DNA of 54,098 nt from Methanomicrobia archaeon (lineage in GTDB: Archaea > Halobacteriota > Bog-38 > Methanoflorentales > Methanoflorentaceae): assembly GCA_015661395.1 (NCBI GenBank), contig JACWML010000006.1, positions 1-54,098 of the forward strand, written 5' to 3'. The position numbers and the translations under genes were made by a program. The notes under the pieces were generated by a model, which worked only from the letters and a program-made list of their open reading frames with translations, ran no database searches and had not been told where the DNA came from. The stretch's first letter is position 1. Every line of letters begins with the position of its first letter. Positions 26,836 through 36,066 of this stretch are shown here, one piece after another.

Positions 26836-27203
26836 ATGAAGAAAACTCTAAGTCAGTTAAGAAAAGAAATAGTCACAAGAGTTAAAGAATTCCGCAGGCT
26901 AGGCAAAGCGAGTGAGAAACTGGTCCCCAGAAAAACTCAAGTTAATTATGCGGCCGCGTATACAGTGAAGAGGAGTTAGAAATTGGCTGGTGCCTCTCTT
27001 GATTTTTGGCTAACGGCAGGTAGATATGCTGCGAAATTTGAGGCTAGGCTGGCAGATTATCTGCATACAAAATATTGCGCTTTGACCAATTCCGGTTCAT
27101 CGCGAATCTCTTGGTAATCTCAGCTTTGACTTAGCCACTGTTAAAGAATCGTCAAATCTATAAAAGAATCGTCAACTAAAGAGCGGTGATAAGGTAATTA
27201 CAA
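26836..27203 (+). pseudogene. rfbH N-terminal relic (bacterial-type copy)
   Basis: Beginning at ATG 26836, in shifting frames: VPRKTQVNYA, YSEEELEI, GASLDFWLTAGRYAAKFEA, DYLHTKYCALTNSGSS, NLLVISALT and LKSGDKVIT. In the intact rfbH (19734, minus strand) the matching segments are IPGRTRVNYA, SLDFWLTAG, CLLTNSGSSANLLAIAAL and LKPGDEVIT in the same order. Several frameshifts, stops and a local duplication of AAAGAATCGTCAA near 27150 destroy it, and everything after about residue 115 is missing. It is the downstream end of the bacterial-looking block. Confidence 0.7.
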
Positions 27204-28515
27204 ATCGTTTGAAGGAGAGAACCACGCTACCTGTCGTGGTTAACAAGGTGAGTGTCTTAAACTCATTCAGCTCCTGCACATATACATTGATACTATCCTA
27301 CAAATTGAGCTGTTGAACCCTTTGCTGCATCTGCTGAACCCGTTCTCGTTCGAAAGCATTCTCCCGATGAAGGTCAGGTGTCGGGTTAAGCTCTCTCTTT
27401 AAGCAAGCTTAGTTAACAAAAGCTTAGGGGAGATCTCGCCGGGGGTATAGATCCAAAGTACAAGGTGTGAGGCACGACGCCCTATAGATGCCGTCGGTAA
27501 AGATTTGACGGATGAGTATTAGTAACCGAGCGGATAACATGGAGCGATTCCCGACGGCCGTCTAACGCACTACGTTCGGAAAAAAATGGCTTCCAGCGCC
27601 TCTACTTGTGCAGCTATTGCGCGTGAATGCCAGCGTATGCACAAAGGTCTAGTACTGCCAATCCATGATTTTGAGAGCATCTATACGTGCCGTATTAGTT
27701 TTGGCCGACGTCGAAAGAGCTCAACTTAAATGATGGAGCAAATAATAGAATATTTTAAAGCCCCCCAAGTGAAGGAATTGATTTTCCCTCGACTGGCAAG
27801 CTTTTAACCGCGGCCAAGCACTTGAAGTGTTCACTTGATATCATTGTGGCGCGTTACAATTACCAAGGCATACGATCAATTCTCACTTCGATATCGTTGA
27901 GTGTCAATTGTAGCTCAGCTCACGGCTTCCTGAATATACCACTGTTATCCAGATCAACATAGCGCACGGCTACGTTTGGGGCAAGTTCGTGCGAGAATGC
28001 AGATGAAAAGCGAGGTTTTGCAGTGTGACTTGGCGAGTTACAACGAGTCAAATATCACGTCGAATATAAATGATTCGCAACGTTGGATGCAATGAACAGG
28101 ACAATTAACAGCAAAACACAGAATCAAGACGTCGATGACACATCAGAATATAGTCTGTTTAGAAATAACGTCACGGCCTGAGAAGCACTCTTTATTATGA
28201 CGGTAGGTGCTGGCGTGCTTTCGTGGCGCGGTTATGTCACGGGTTACGCTACGGCCTTCACCCGAATCCCGAGCTGCATATTTTGGGTATGATCTTTTTT
28301 TCAGCGGGTATCGCGCAGAGCGGTTTTTTATTAATGGCGGTGATGTGATGACCGCTTTTCCCATGCTAGACTTTGTTTGAGTCTATGACATTAATAGCGT
28401 CGTTTTTTGTAGGCTGAACGCGCCTACAAATATTGAGGTCAGGCGAGTTTCGATAGGTCAGAGATGTCAATCATGATTCGAGAGTAATGGCGTCGACCAA
28501 TAAATCGGGCAGATT
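27204..28515. other. gene desert of about 1.3 kb after the foreign block
   Basis: No frame of convincing coding quality. On the minus strand 27298-27408 a 36-codon frame reads LNPTPDLHRENAFERERVQQ followed by a Gln-rich helix, a coiled coil of the kind seen at the start of some transposases (for example IS66-like), but this is weak. Near 28200-28370 fragments such as YFGYDLFFSGYRAERFF appear in one plus-strand frame without a start. I see no RNA gene, CRISPR array or long repeat. Confidence 0.4.
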
Positions 28516-29583
28516 TTAGAAGCTATCAAGAACCTGAATGTAGTTCTGGTAGTCAGCTTGAAGAGCTCTCTCATCTTGACTCTTAAAACTCGACTTGAAC
28601 CGCGATATTACGCTATATAACCGTATGATTGAGTAATATAGTGGAGGGCTATATCTGTTAGTGTTAGCTAGAGCCAATATCATTTTAGATCGTAATTCGT
28701 CACCAAACTGATGACGTAGCAAAGATGCCGTTTCATTAGCGTAGTCAAAATCTCTGCATTTGACAGCTTTCGTTCCTTCCGAATAAATCACTCCTTTCAA
28801 ATATTTTCCTAGGTGTTGTTTAACCTCAGATTTGACTTCTGGTGAAAGCCCTTCATCCGCGATTAGATTATTGATTACTTTAGAAAAACCTGAGATGAGC
28901 ACGGGATTTGGTTTAGGGCTCCATTGTACTGAATAGGACGAAGGGTTCATTACGTAAATAGCGCTTGGAGTTCTTGTAAGTACGATTGGATGGTGAGCTG
29001 CAATGCGAAACAAGTAGTCTATATCAGTGGCGTAATCAGCCTCTTCATCAAAAGTGCCTACTTCTGTCTGTATTACCTCTCTACGAATGAGTACGGACGT
29101 CCACGTTAGATGATGTCTTATGATTTCTAGTAGCGAATCAGGTGGCGCCAAATATCCTTCTCTCGATCCTGGAGGCGAGATGGCTTTGATCTCCCGATCT
29201 TGCACAATCAGACACAAGCCAGCAGAGAGCATTGCCGTTGGATACCGATTAAAAGCGCTTAATGTCGTCTCTAAAAAGTTAGGTAAGAGTATATCATCAT
29301 CACACAGAAATGAAAAAAATGGCGTATTAACACGTTCTAACGCAAATATACAATTCTTCACTACCCCAATGTTTTCCGCGTGACAAAAATATTTAATACG
29401 TGCATCTTTTTGCATCAGGACTTTCATAATTTCACGTGTTTCATCACCTGAAGCATTGTCATATACACATATTTGAAAATCCTGATATGTTTGATCTAAG
29501 ACGCTATTAATAGCACGCCTCAACAACCTTGGTCGTTTATAAGTGGGTATAATGACAGTAACTGCTGGTTCTTTAAAGTTCAT
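28516..29583 (-). CDS. GT2 family glycosyltransferase
   Basis: GT-A fold enzyme of 355 residues. The N-terminus has VTVIIPTYKRPRLLRRAINS, a strong GT2 signature. Next comes FQICVYDNASGDETRE with the donor-binding aspartate, then FFSFLCDDDILLPNF, which supplies the DxD metal site. RRDVI-like and TDIDYLFRIAAH segments are acceptor-side features. No membrane segment is evident. ATG 29583 is preferred to ATG 29598 because it begins close to the first strand; a TATA-like box lies at 29652-29659. It probably adds a hexose or deoxyhexose to the lipid-linked glycan, and it is the nearest glycosyltransferase to rfbF. Confidence 0.87.
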   Translation of the reverse strand: MNFKEPAVTVIIPTYKRPRLLRRAINSVLDQTYQDFQICVYDNASGDETREIMKVLMQKDARIKYFCHAENIGVVKNCIFALERVNTPFFSFLCDDDILLPNFLETTLSAFNRYPTAMLSAGLCLIVQDREIKAISPPGSREGYLAPPDSLLEIIRHHLTWTSVLIRREVIQTEVGTFDEEADYATDIDYLFRIAAHHPIVLTRTPSAIYVMNPSSYSVQWSPKPNPVLISGFSKVINNLIADEGLSPEVKSEVKQHLGKYLKGVIYSEGTKAVKCRDFDYANETASLLRHQFGDELRSKMILALANTNRYSPPLYYSIIRLYSVISRFKSSFKSQDERALQADYQNYIQVLDSF

Positions 29584-29651
29584 GCTTCTACCGCGCATAG
29601 TTTCCGTTCTAGCTAGTCCAATTATGAACAGGATAATGCAACACTTATCTT

Positions 29652-29659
29652 AATTATAT
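29652..29659 (-). promoter_or_regulatory. TATA-like box for the GT2 gene at 28516-29583
   Basis: Minus strand CATATAATTAAG. The expected transcript start is near 29629, giving a leader of roughly 45 bases. Confidence 0.4.
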
Positions 29660-29896
29660 GCGCTCAACTTCGCTAGTTGGCTCCTGCTCTTGTCTTTGAT
29701 TTGGAGCGCTCGTTGTTAGTGCTGACGTTCCTGAGTACCTCTGGCGCAAGCAGTAAACCTAGTTCAGAAACTTCGGTCCGATTATAGTTCCACGTGTGAA
29801 TTGATGTCTCGTATTTCAAATGCGGGGTTTTCCTTTTGTCGAAAAGGTAACCATCAAGTTAATTACCTTTTTTTGACATTAGATTCATTCAGAGCA

Positions 29897-30676
29897 CTAC
29901 CCCCAAATTCTCCACGGAGGATTAGGCGACGCCCAGATCGCATTGATCTGCTCCAGCTCCCTATATGTATCAACGCATTGCCAGAATCCGTAATGTTTGT
30001 ATATCATAAGTTGCCCATCGGACGCTAAATTCATTAGCGGCTCTCTTTCAAGAAAACAGTGCTCATCTTCAGACAAATATTTGAAGAATTGTTTATCAAA
30101 GACAAAATAGCCCCCATTTATCAGTCCTTCTTTTGTTTGAGGTTTCTCTGAAAACTCAACGACTTGATTACCGTCTAAAATGAACTCACCAAACCTAGAG
30201 GAGGGGTGCACACCTGTTATCGTACCGATTTTCCCATGTGACTTATGATAATCCACTAGATTTTGAAGGTTGATACTAGCAACCCCGTCTCCATATGTAA
30301 GCATAAAACAATCATCCGTAATGTACTTTTCAATTTTTTTGACTCTCGTCCCTGTTTCTGCCTCTTCACCCGTCTCTGCGAACGTGATAGTCCAATCTGT
30401 TTCTGAATGATCATTATGAAATGTAAGATTGCGGGGATCGCCTAATCTTATGGTAAAATCATTAGTTTTTATTTTGTAATTCAAGAAATACTCCTTTATC
30501 ATCTCACCTTTATAACCCAAACAAATAACAAAGTCGTTAAAGCCATAGCTTGAATAAGTCTTCATGATGTGCCATAGAATTGGTTTATTTCCTATTCGAA
30601 CCATTGGCTTCGGTCTGAATTCTGTTTCTTCGCGTAAACGCGTTCCCTTTCCTCCACACAAGATTACGGTTTTCAT
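29897..30676 (-). CDS. rfbF: glucose-1-phosphate cytidylyltransferase
   Basis: 259 residues, the full family length. The nucleotidyltransferase signature is ILCGGKGTRLREETEFRPKP at residues 5-24, then MVRIGNKPILWHIMK. The RfbF-specific GYKGEMIKEYFLNY, FAETGEEAETGTRVKK (sugar-binding region) and LTYGDGVASINL (metal aspartate) all follow. It makes CDP-glucose from CTP and glucose-1-phosphate, the first step toward CDP-linked 3,6-dideoxy sugars. rfbG at 15003 and rfbH at 19734 supply the next two steps, but rfbF lies 9-14 kb away from them, on the other side of the foreign block. The pathway genes are thus dispersed, unlike the contiguous rfbFGH of enterobacteria. Confidence 0.93.
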   Translation of the reverse strand: MKTVILCGGKGTRLREETEFRPKPMVRIGNKPILWHIMKTYSSYGFNDFVICLGYKGEMIKEYFLNYKIKTNDFTIRLGDPRNLTFHNDHSETDWTITFAETGEEAETGTRVKKIEKYITDDCFMLTYGDGVASINLQNLVDYHKSHGKIGTITGVHPSSRFGEFILDGNQVVEFSEKPQTKEGLINGGYFVFDKQFFKYLSEDEHCFLEREPLMNLASDGQLMIYKHYGFWQCVDTYRELEQINAIWASPNPPWRIWG

Positions 30677-30746
30677 TTTGGTCGCCAGCCTGTCCAGTAT
30701 GCTTTGATACTTAGTGTTCGCTCAAGGTTGATGATGTGTTTTAGTC

Positions 30747-30985
30747 TTAGGCTTCGTTTTTTTTAAGGCACTCGAATTTTTGTCGCAGATTAACGATTAT
30801 GCTGTTTTCGTTACAACTTATAAAGTATGCTCGGCGCTTCTTGGGCCCATTTTCCCACCGAAAAGATGTTGCGTTACTCGACGAAGATTTGCGTTGCAGC
30901 TGACGCATTTCTATGTCGTCGTAACGACTGCCTGATGAAATTGTAGTCTTAATCAGATCCTCTATTACGCGCCACCTCGTATTGT
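30747..30985 (-). other. open frame without a clear start, unknown
   Basis: An uninterrupted minus-strand frame of about 79 codons follows the end of the GT2 gene at 30965 and ends at 30747. Its first ATG (30908) leaves 53 residues, including RWENGPKKRRAYFISCNENS. The composition is plausible for protein, but no family is recognised. It may be a remnant. The rest of 30677-30964 shows nothing. Confidence 0.2.
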
Positions 30986-32017
30986 TTTTTTATGCACGAC
31001 TCGCAGTCCGTCAAGGAATCCCTTTACTCCCTCCGAGTTGCGGTGTACTATGGCGTTTTCGAGCTCAAACAAAAAAGTGCCGAGCACTGACATGTTATAA
31101 GCAAAGCGGTTTCTCAGTGCGTGCGGGAAGTTTTTCTCAAACAGATAGTGGTGATTCTCAATCCTCATCTTGCTGTATGCATAGTTAGCCCCCTTTGAGC
31201 TTTTCGAGTGGTGAATTACTTTGGCCTTCGGGTTGAAGATGTTCTTGTACTTACGTGACACTCGGACAGAGAAATCATCGTCTTCTCCCCACGAGTATCC
31301 TTTCAAGTTCTCATCAAACCTAAATTCGTCCCAGACTTCTCTGGAATACGCTGTATACCCGCCTGGAGCCCCCTCCGTCTCAGAAACGTTAGCACCAGGA
31401 TTTGAAGGCGCGGGATAAGTCGAATATCCCGAAAGCCGAAATTTTCCGGTTGTTGACGGTTTCTGCAAAAAAAACAGCGTTCGAATCAAGGTATTTATCC
31501 GTGTTTTGAGTGCCACGGTGATTGAATAAGCGAAGGAGCCTTTTTTGCGTACATTATTTTTGCCTTCGTTTGGAGGGATCTGGTTCCCGTACACGCACCC
31601 GATTCGATTAAAATCGGTATTGTTGAAAACGTTCAGGATTTCCTTGACGTAGTCTTCTTTCAAAATGATGTCATCATCTAAAACTAGCACAATGTCGCCA
31701 GAACTCTTCTGGATGCCGATATTTTTTTGGTGTGTAAGGCCCGCCACCGAACGGATATATTCGATCCTGATTTCTCCGCTAGAATTGTTGTTGACTAACG
31801 CTTCTAATCCGTCTTCGTCGCTTGCGTCAACAATTACTATCTCGGCGGGTCGAGATGATTGATTCTCGACCGAACTAATAGCTTTAAGCACGTCATGAGG
31901 TCTGTTTTTTGTAGGGATTACTACTGATATTGCGTCGCTATATCGGACGCGCTGTGTGACTTGATGCGGTGCGTTCCCTGCATTTTCCGAGCTGGCGTTT
32001 GAGGTGCGCGTTGTCAT
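30965..32017 (-). CDS. GT2 family glycosyltransferase
   Basis: 350 residues of GT-A fold. ISVVIPTKNRPHDVLKAISS starts the donor domain at about residue 30; EIVIVDASDEDG and SGDIVLVLDDDIILKEDY provide donor and metal-binding acids. GAPGGYTAYSREVWDEF and GYSWGEDDDFSVRVSRKYK correspond to the ED(Y/D) acceptor-side catalytic region. The C-terminal part with KVIHHSKSS and YNMSVLGTFLFELENA resembles rhamnosyl- and galactosyl-type GT2 enzymes. The N-terminal 25 residues are polar, and the start could be further in. The gene has gaps on both sides and probably its own promoter. The substrate is unknown. Confidence 0.87.
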   Translation of the reverse strand: MTTRTSNASSENAGNAPHQVTQRVRYSDAISVVIPTKNRPHDVLKAISSVENQSSRPAEIVIVDASDEDGLEALVNNNSSGEIRIEYIRSVAGLTHQKNIGIQKSSGDIVLVLDDDIILKEDYVKEILNVFNNTDFNRIGCVYGNQIPPNEGKNNVRKKGSFAYSITVALKTRINTLIRTLFFLQKPSTTGKFRLSGYSTYPAPSNPGANVSETEGAPGGYTAYSREVWDEFRFDENLKGYSWGEDDDFSVRVSRKYKNIFNPKAKVIHHSKSSKGANYAYSKMRIENHHYLFEKNFPHALRNRFAYNMSVLGTFLFELENAIVHRNSEGVKGFLDGLRVVHKKTIRGGA

Positions 32018-32827
32018 ATCCGGGACTTTGGCAGCTTTGATTTGAGAGTTAAGGCAGCTTAATTCCTTTTCAAGAACCAGTGTTATATAAGTTTGCTGTA
32101 TCTTTCGGTAGACGCGCTGCTTGCGTGGGAGAGATTAGTGACATCTAGGAAGCCTGCAGAAACGCCAAAGTCGGGCGTACGGGCGACAATCGGACTCAAC
32201 CAGCACAGGAGCTGTCTTTTCTTTGATAAGCATTCGCATCCGGATGATATAGCGAACATATCTTGAGATCTTTGACCAGTCGGGGTGGCACTTATTGTAT
32301 GCGTAACGCGCTCCAAACATGGATGCAGCCGTCCAACTGATACGTAGCTCGAAAAAGACGCTTCGAAATTGAGTTTGCCTTTTCACGTCTTCTGTGCAGG
32401 AAGCAGCTCAGCGTAAGGGATCGACCCTACTATTGTTGACCTAATGAGTCTGCGTCTATAAGCACAAACCTCAAAAGGTGCGGCATCATGACATTAAAAG
32501 CCCAAGTGAATCGTTTCAATAGGGCCCTATTAAGCTAGCATCATCGACCTATGAATCTAAGAAAGGAAGACAAAGCTACAGAGCACCTGCGATAACGACT
32601 CGTGCTAAAGAGGAATTGCTGCTTTACTCTGTAAGGAAGCGACTGATGAAGAAACTAGCGTTATTTGCGCTTCGGTTCGCATAAGCGCATATGCGCACAC
32701 ATTGTGAAGTGGAAGAAATAAAACACGGAAGTCAGCCTGTAAGCCAAAGTTCAACAGCGACGGTCAAGCCGATCATAATAAATGAAGCTTGAATTGATCT
32801 AAAGCTAGCTCGCGCGATAACAATGCG
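32018..32827. other. gene-poor interval of 810 bases, possible GT2 C-terminal relic
   Basis: A minus-strand frame at 32135-32386 reads ASMFGARYAYNKCHPDWSKI then SRYVRYIIRMRMLIKE, which resembles the tail of GT2 enzymes (arginine-rich helices after the catalytic domain). It has no catalytic part and is probably a relic. From 32400 to 32827 I see only AT-rich sequence, presumably carrying the promoter of the GT4 gene. Confidence 0.25.
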
Positions 32828-34057
32828 ATGAAGCAAAATCAGCGAAAAAAAAGGAGCATAATGCTATTTGCAGGACGTCTGGCCGAAGCTGGGGGAGCTG
32901 AAAGATTATTACTTGAAGAAGCAGTATATTTCAAAAAGAGCGGATTAGATGTCTCTGTTTTAACGTTTAAACTCAATGAACAAGTGCTATTTAATAACAC
33001 ATATCCTGCAATTATCGAGCAAGTGGGACGCACGACAGCACGAACGACTCTTCACAAATGCATTCAGTTCTTCAGCAACGTCATATCTTTGCGGGCGAAA
33101 ATACGCATCATTGATCCGGACGTGATTCTAGCGACAAGCGCTATTGATTGTGCCACATTATATCTTGCAACATTGTTGTCGACAAAACGCTGGGCAACCC
33201 ACATCCATGGAACGAAGTTTTGGTTCGCTTCTGACTTAACCAAGTTCGCGCTGATTCATAAGAAGGTTTTCAACACGATACGGGATTCAGTCATTGGGCA
33301 CAAAGAATTTATCCCAGCGGAACCTCCACAATTAAACCCAATAAAACGAGTATTGATTGAGATCTTCGCACTTATTGAATACTTCGGCGTCAGAAAATCT
33401 ACGGTTATTTTTGTCCTCTCAAATCAAATGAAATGGGAGGTACGGCAACTTTATAAAAAAGACGCGATCGTTTTGAAAGGCGCCTACCCCAACAAGTTAT
33501 TGAATTACAAGCCTAAGATAGATATCAAAAAGCAACTACACATAGATGGGAGGATGATTTTAAACGTAAATAGATTAGATCTCAGGAAAAGGGTCGACGT
33601 TCTGATACGGTCTTTTGAATCAATTTACGACAAACACGATGATGTGACACTCGTTATCGGTGGCACGGGTCCCGATGCAGAAAGACTGCACAGCTTGGCA
33701 GCGGAATTAGACATTCAAGCCAGGGTTAAGTTTGTAGGCTTCATTGAGGAAGCACATCTGTGGGACTGGCTTGCGTCGTGCGATGTTTTCGTTCATCCAA
33801 ATTGGGCCGAATTTGCAATTGCAGCGTTGGAACCACTTGCTTTGCAAAAAAAAGTTGTTTGGTCAACTGAAATGGAGATGGACGATATCCTGTCGAAAAA
33901 TCCACACATATTCATCGCAAATCCGACTGTTGATGGCTTTGCCAGCGCTATAGAATTGGCGTTAGATTCTGATGTGAGAGAGACATATGATATGTCTGCA
34001 TATACTTGGGAGGTGTATTGCGAAAAGATAAAGCATTACTTGGGCTTATCGTCTTAG
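32828..34057 (+). CDS. GT4 family glycosyltransferase
   Basis: 409 residues. LAEAGGAERLLLEEAVYF near residue 18-35 is the G-G-AE loop of GT4 enzymes that bind acceptor and donor phosphate. MILNVNRLDLRKRVDVLIRS begins the donor domain, then VTLVIGGTGPDAERL and FVHPNWAEFAIAALEPLALQ; the last replaces the usual EA-rich catalytic segment with a variant. ATG 32828 gives a lysine-rich leader before the first strand. ATG 32861 is an alternative with a strong AAGGAG (32851-32856), though it would shorten strand 1 and the spacing is only 4 bases. It stands alone on the plus strand between minus-strand genes. Confidence 0.83.
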   Translation: MKQNQRKKRSIMLFAGRLAEAGGAERLLLEEAVYFKKSGLDVSVLTFKLNEQVLFNNTYPAIIEQVGRTTARTTLHKCIQFFSNVISLRAKIRIIDPDVILATSAIDCATLYLATLLSTKRWATHIHGTKFWFASDLTKFALIHKKVFNTIRDSVIGHKEFIPAEPPQLNPIKRVLIEIFALIEYFGVRKSTVIFVLSNQMKWEVRQLYKKDAIVLKGAYPNKLLNYKPKIDIKKQLHIDGRMILNVNRLDLRKRVDVLIRSFESIYDKHDDVTLVIGGTGPDAERLHSLAAELDIQARVKFVGFIEEAHLWDWLASCDVFVHPNWAEFAIAALEPLALQKKVVWSTEMEMDDILSKNPHIFIANPTVDGFASAIELALDSDVRETYDMSAYTWEVYCEKIKHYLGLSS

Positions 34058-34155
34058 TTTGCTCATAATTAATGTAGTCAGCTCTCCACTTTGGTACAGG
34101 TATCACAACTTAGGCCTTCTCTGCGGTAGTGTTAGGAGTCGTAACCTCTTATAGT

Positions 34156-35082
34156 TCATAAGGTTGAAATCCAATCAACGTATTTCTGCAAGCCTTCTTC
34201 AATTTGGCTACGCGGTTGCCACCTTAATAGGTTTTGAGTTTTTTGTGTATCCGCTAACGTATCTTGGACATCTCCCCGCTGCTTTTCAACATATTGAACA
34301 TTTGCCTCTTGATCCAGAAGATTTTCGAGTAAACTGATGAGCTGCTCGACGCTAATACGGCTCCCGCCTCCTATGTTGAAACACCCCCACGTCATGTCAC
34401 TCTCGGCAGCTAACATGTTAGCCTCGACAACGTCGTCGACGAAGGTAAAATCTCGAGTTTGTGTTCCGTCACCGTATATGGATATCCTTTCTTTTTTTAG
34501 TATAGACTGAGTAAACTTATGGATAGCCATATCTGGCCGTTGTCTTGGCCCATACACGGTAAAGTATCTAAGAGATATAGTCGGAACTGAGTAGTTTCTG
34601 CAATACAGGTAACAAAGATGTTCAGCCGCTAGTTTTGTAACCCCATACGGGGATATGGGTAGTGGCACAGAATCTTCACTCATCGGGAGTGGTGCGTCCC
34701 CATATACAGATGAAGAGGAGGAATAGACGAGTTTAGTTATGTGTGCAGATTTATACGCTTCTAATAGCTTTTGCGTAGCTTCGACATTATCATGAACGTA
34801 GTATTGGAAGTCCTTGCCCCATGAAGCCCTGACTCCTGGCTGTCCGGCTAGGTGAAATACCCAGTCGACAGCTGGGAACTCATCTATATCTAAGATATCT
34901 GCTTTAACCAACTTAAAATTCGGATCTTTCAAAGCCTGCGCCAGATTACGCTCTTTTAAATAGGGTGGATAGTAGTCAGTGAACCGGTCTATCCCGATTA
35001 CGTCTTGGCCTGCACGGAGTAATCGTTCCACTAGATGTGAGCCTATGAAGCCAGCGCACCCTGTCACTAAAGCTCGTACCAT
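34156..35082 (-). CDS. NAD-dependent UDP-sugar epimerase (UDP-glucose/UDP-glucuronate 4-epimerase-like)
   Basis: 308 residues of extended SDR. MVRALVTGCAGFIGSHLVER provides the NAD loop, SSSSSVYGDAPLPMSED the serine region, and SPYGVTKLAAE the Tyr-Lys pair. RYFTVYGPRQRPDMAIHKF and IYGDGTQTRDFTFVDDVV are typical of UDP-glucose/UDP-glucuronate epimerases. With galU and ugd nearby, UDP-galacturonate or UDP-galactose formation is plausible. The frame is open to 35151, but ATG 35082 starts directly before the fold with AAAGGG upstream. Between 34058 and 34155 nothing is seen. Confidence 0.9.
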   Translation of the reverse strand: MVRALVTGCAGFIGSHLVERLLRAGQDVIGIDRFTDYYPPYLKERNLAQALKDPNFKLVKADILDIDEFPAVDWVFHLAGQPGVRASWGKDFQYYVHDNVEATQKLLEAYKSAHITKLVYSSSSSVYGDAPLPMSEDSVPLPISPYGVTKLAAEHLCYLYCRNYSVPTISLRYFTVYGPRQRPDMAIHKFTQSILKKERISIYGDGTQTRDFTFVDDVVEANMLAAESDMTWGCFNIGGGSRISVEQLISLLENLLDQEANVQYVEKQRGDVQDTLADTQKTQNLLRWQPRSQIEEGLQKYVDWISTL

Positions 35083-35342
35083 AGTACCCTTTATGTTCTT
35101 TTGTTGTGTTCGGCCGGGGTCGGCGACCCAAACTTCTTGTTGGTAGTTCAAACCTTTTGTGATTTCTGCACAACCGCTATTTTAAAACATTAGGAGGCGC
35201 ACATGTTCTATACAACCAATAGCAGTTGTGCTGGAAATTTATCCCCAATTCTCTTGTAATTATTGAATTAAAGTGGATGGTGCGACTTGACTCACTTGAA
35301 GTTCCGCCTCATTATTTGCTGAGATAGCACTGCTTCGCTCAT

Positions 35343-35837
35343 TTAATGTGCGAAAACTACCGAATTGATTTTTAGTGGAGAGTCGGTCAGACTCACCATT
35401 TGTGATGCTGTGTTAGATATAGTTTGGTTTGACTCTTTAGCACTCTTCGAGCGTCGTCCTGTTTGCTCATTGTTAAAAAACACCGATGGATTTATACAAC
35501 TCTCTGAAATGTGTTCTTGAATGTCTAGTTCCTTTTTTATTTTCATGATCTGATCATAAACCCATTTGTCTTTCGCCGGCGTGCTCGTCAAGCACGGTAA
35601 GCTATTTGAACTGAGGTAAGCGCAGATCACCACCCCTTCATTAAAAGGAGCCACAGGCTTCGACGATTGAAAAACATCGTGGACGCTTATAAAACTAATA
35701 TGGCTCACCTTAGGAAAAATCTTCTGTATGTACCTGCGCGCGAAATCTGCCGTATGATTGGTGTCAATGCGTGGAAGCGTAAACGCGAATTGCGCGCGAA
35801 ACAGAAAGCGAGCTGTCGTAGCGCAAATAAGCTGTTA
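35343..35837 (-). CDS. hypothetical protein or gene fragment
   Basis: An open minus-strand frame of about 164 codons. Its first conventional starts are GTG near 35711 and ATG 35708, but protein-like sequence continues upstream (FTLPRIDTNHTADFARRYIQ) without a start until a stop near 35840. It reads on through KVSHISFISVHDVFQSSKPV and a Ser/Asn-rich tail. No family recognised. The lack of a start at the beginning of the conserved-looking part suggests a truncated gene. The flanks 35083-35342 and 35838-36066 show no gene. Confidence 0.3.
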
Positions 35838-36066
35838 GAGCGTTAGAACATCCCACTAGGCCGGTCGATTTCCTATAATTAGGGTTAATCGTGGTCTTTT
35901 GCGGGGTTATGTCTATAGATACGATTTATGGCCCCGAGTGCGAGAGGAAATATAGAAAAATGAAAGATGAAGTATGCTATAGGATGGACCCAATCCTAGA
36001 AATCAATGGAAACCGAAAAAAGAAATAAGGAGTAAGGAGCTACGGAGAAGGCAAGAGGAACTATGC

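Noticed and set aside
27298-27408. IS66-type transposase fragment
   Set aside because: Only 36 codons of a coiled coil (HRENAFERERVQQMQQR). Coiled coils resemble many proteins, and there are no catalytic residues or terminal repeats.
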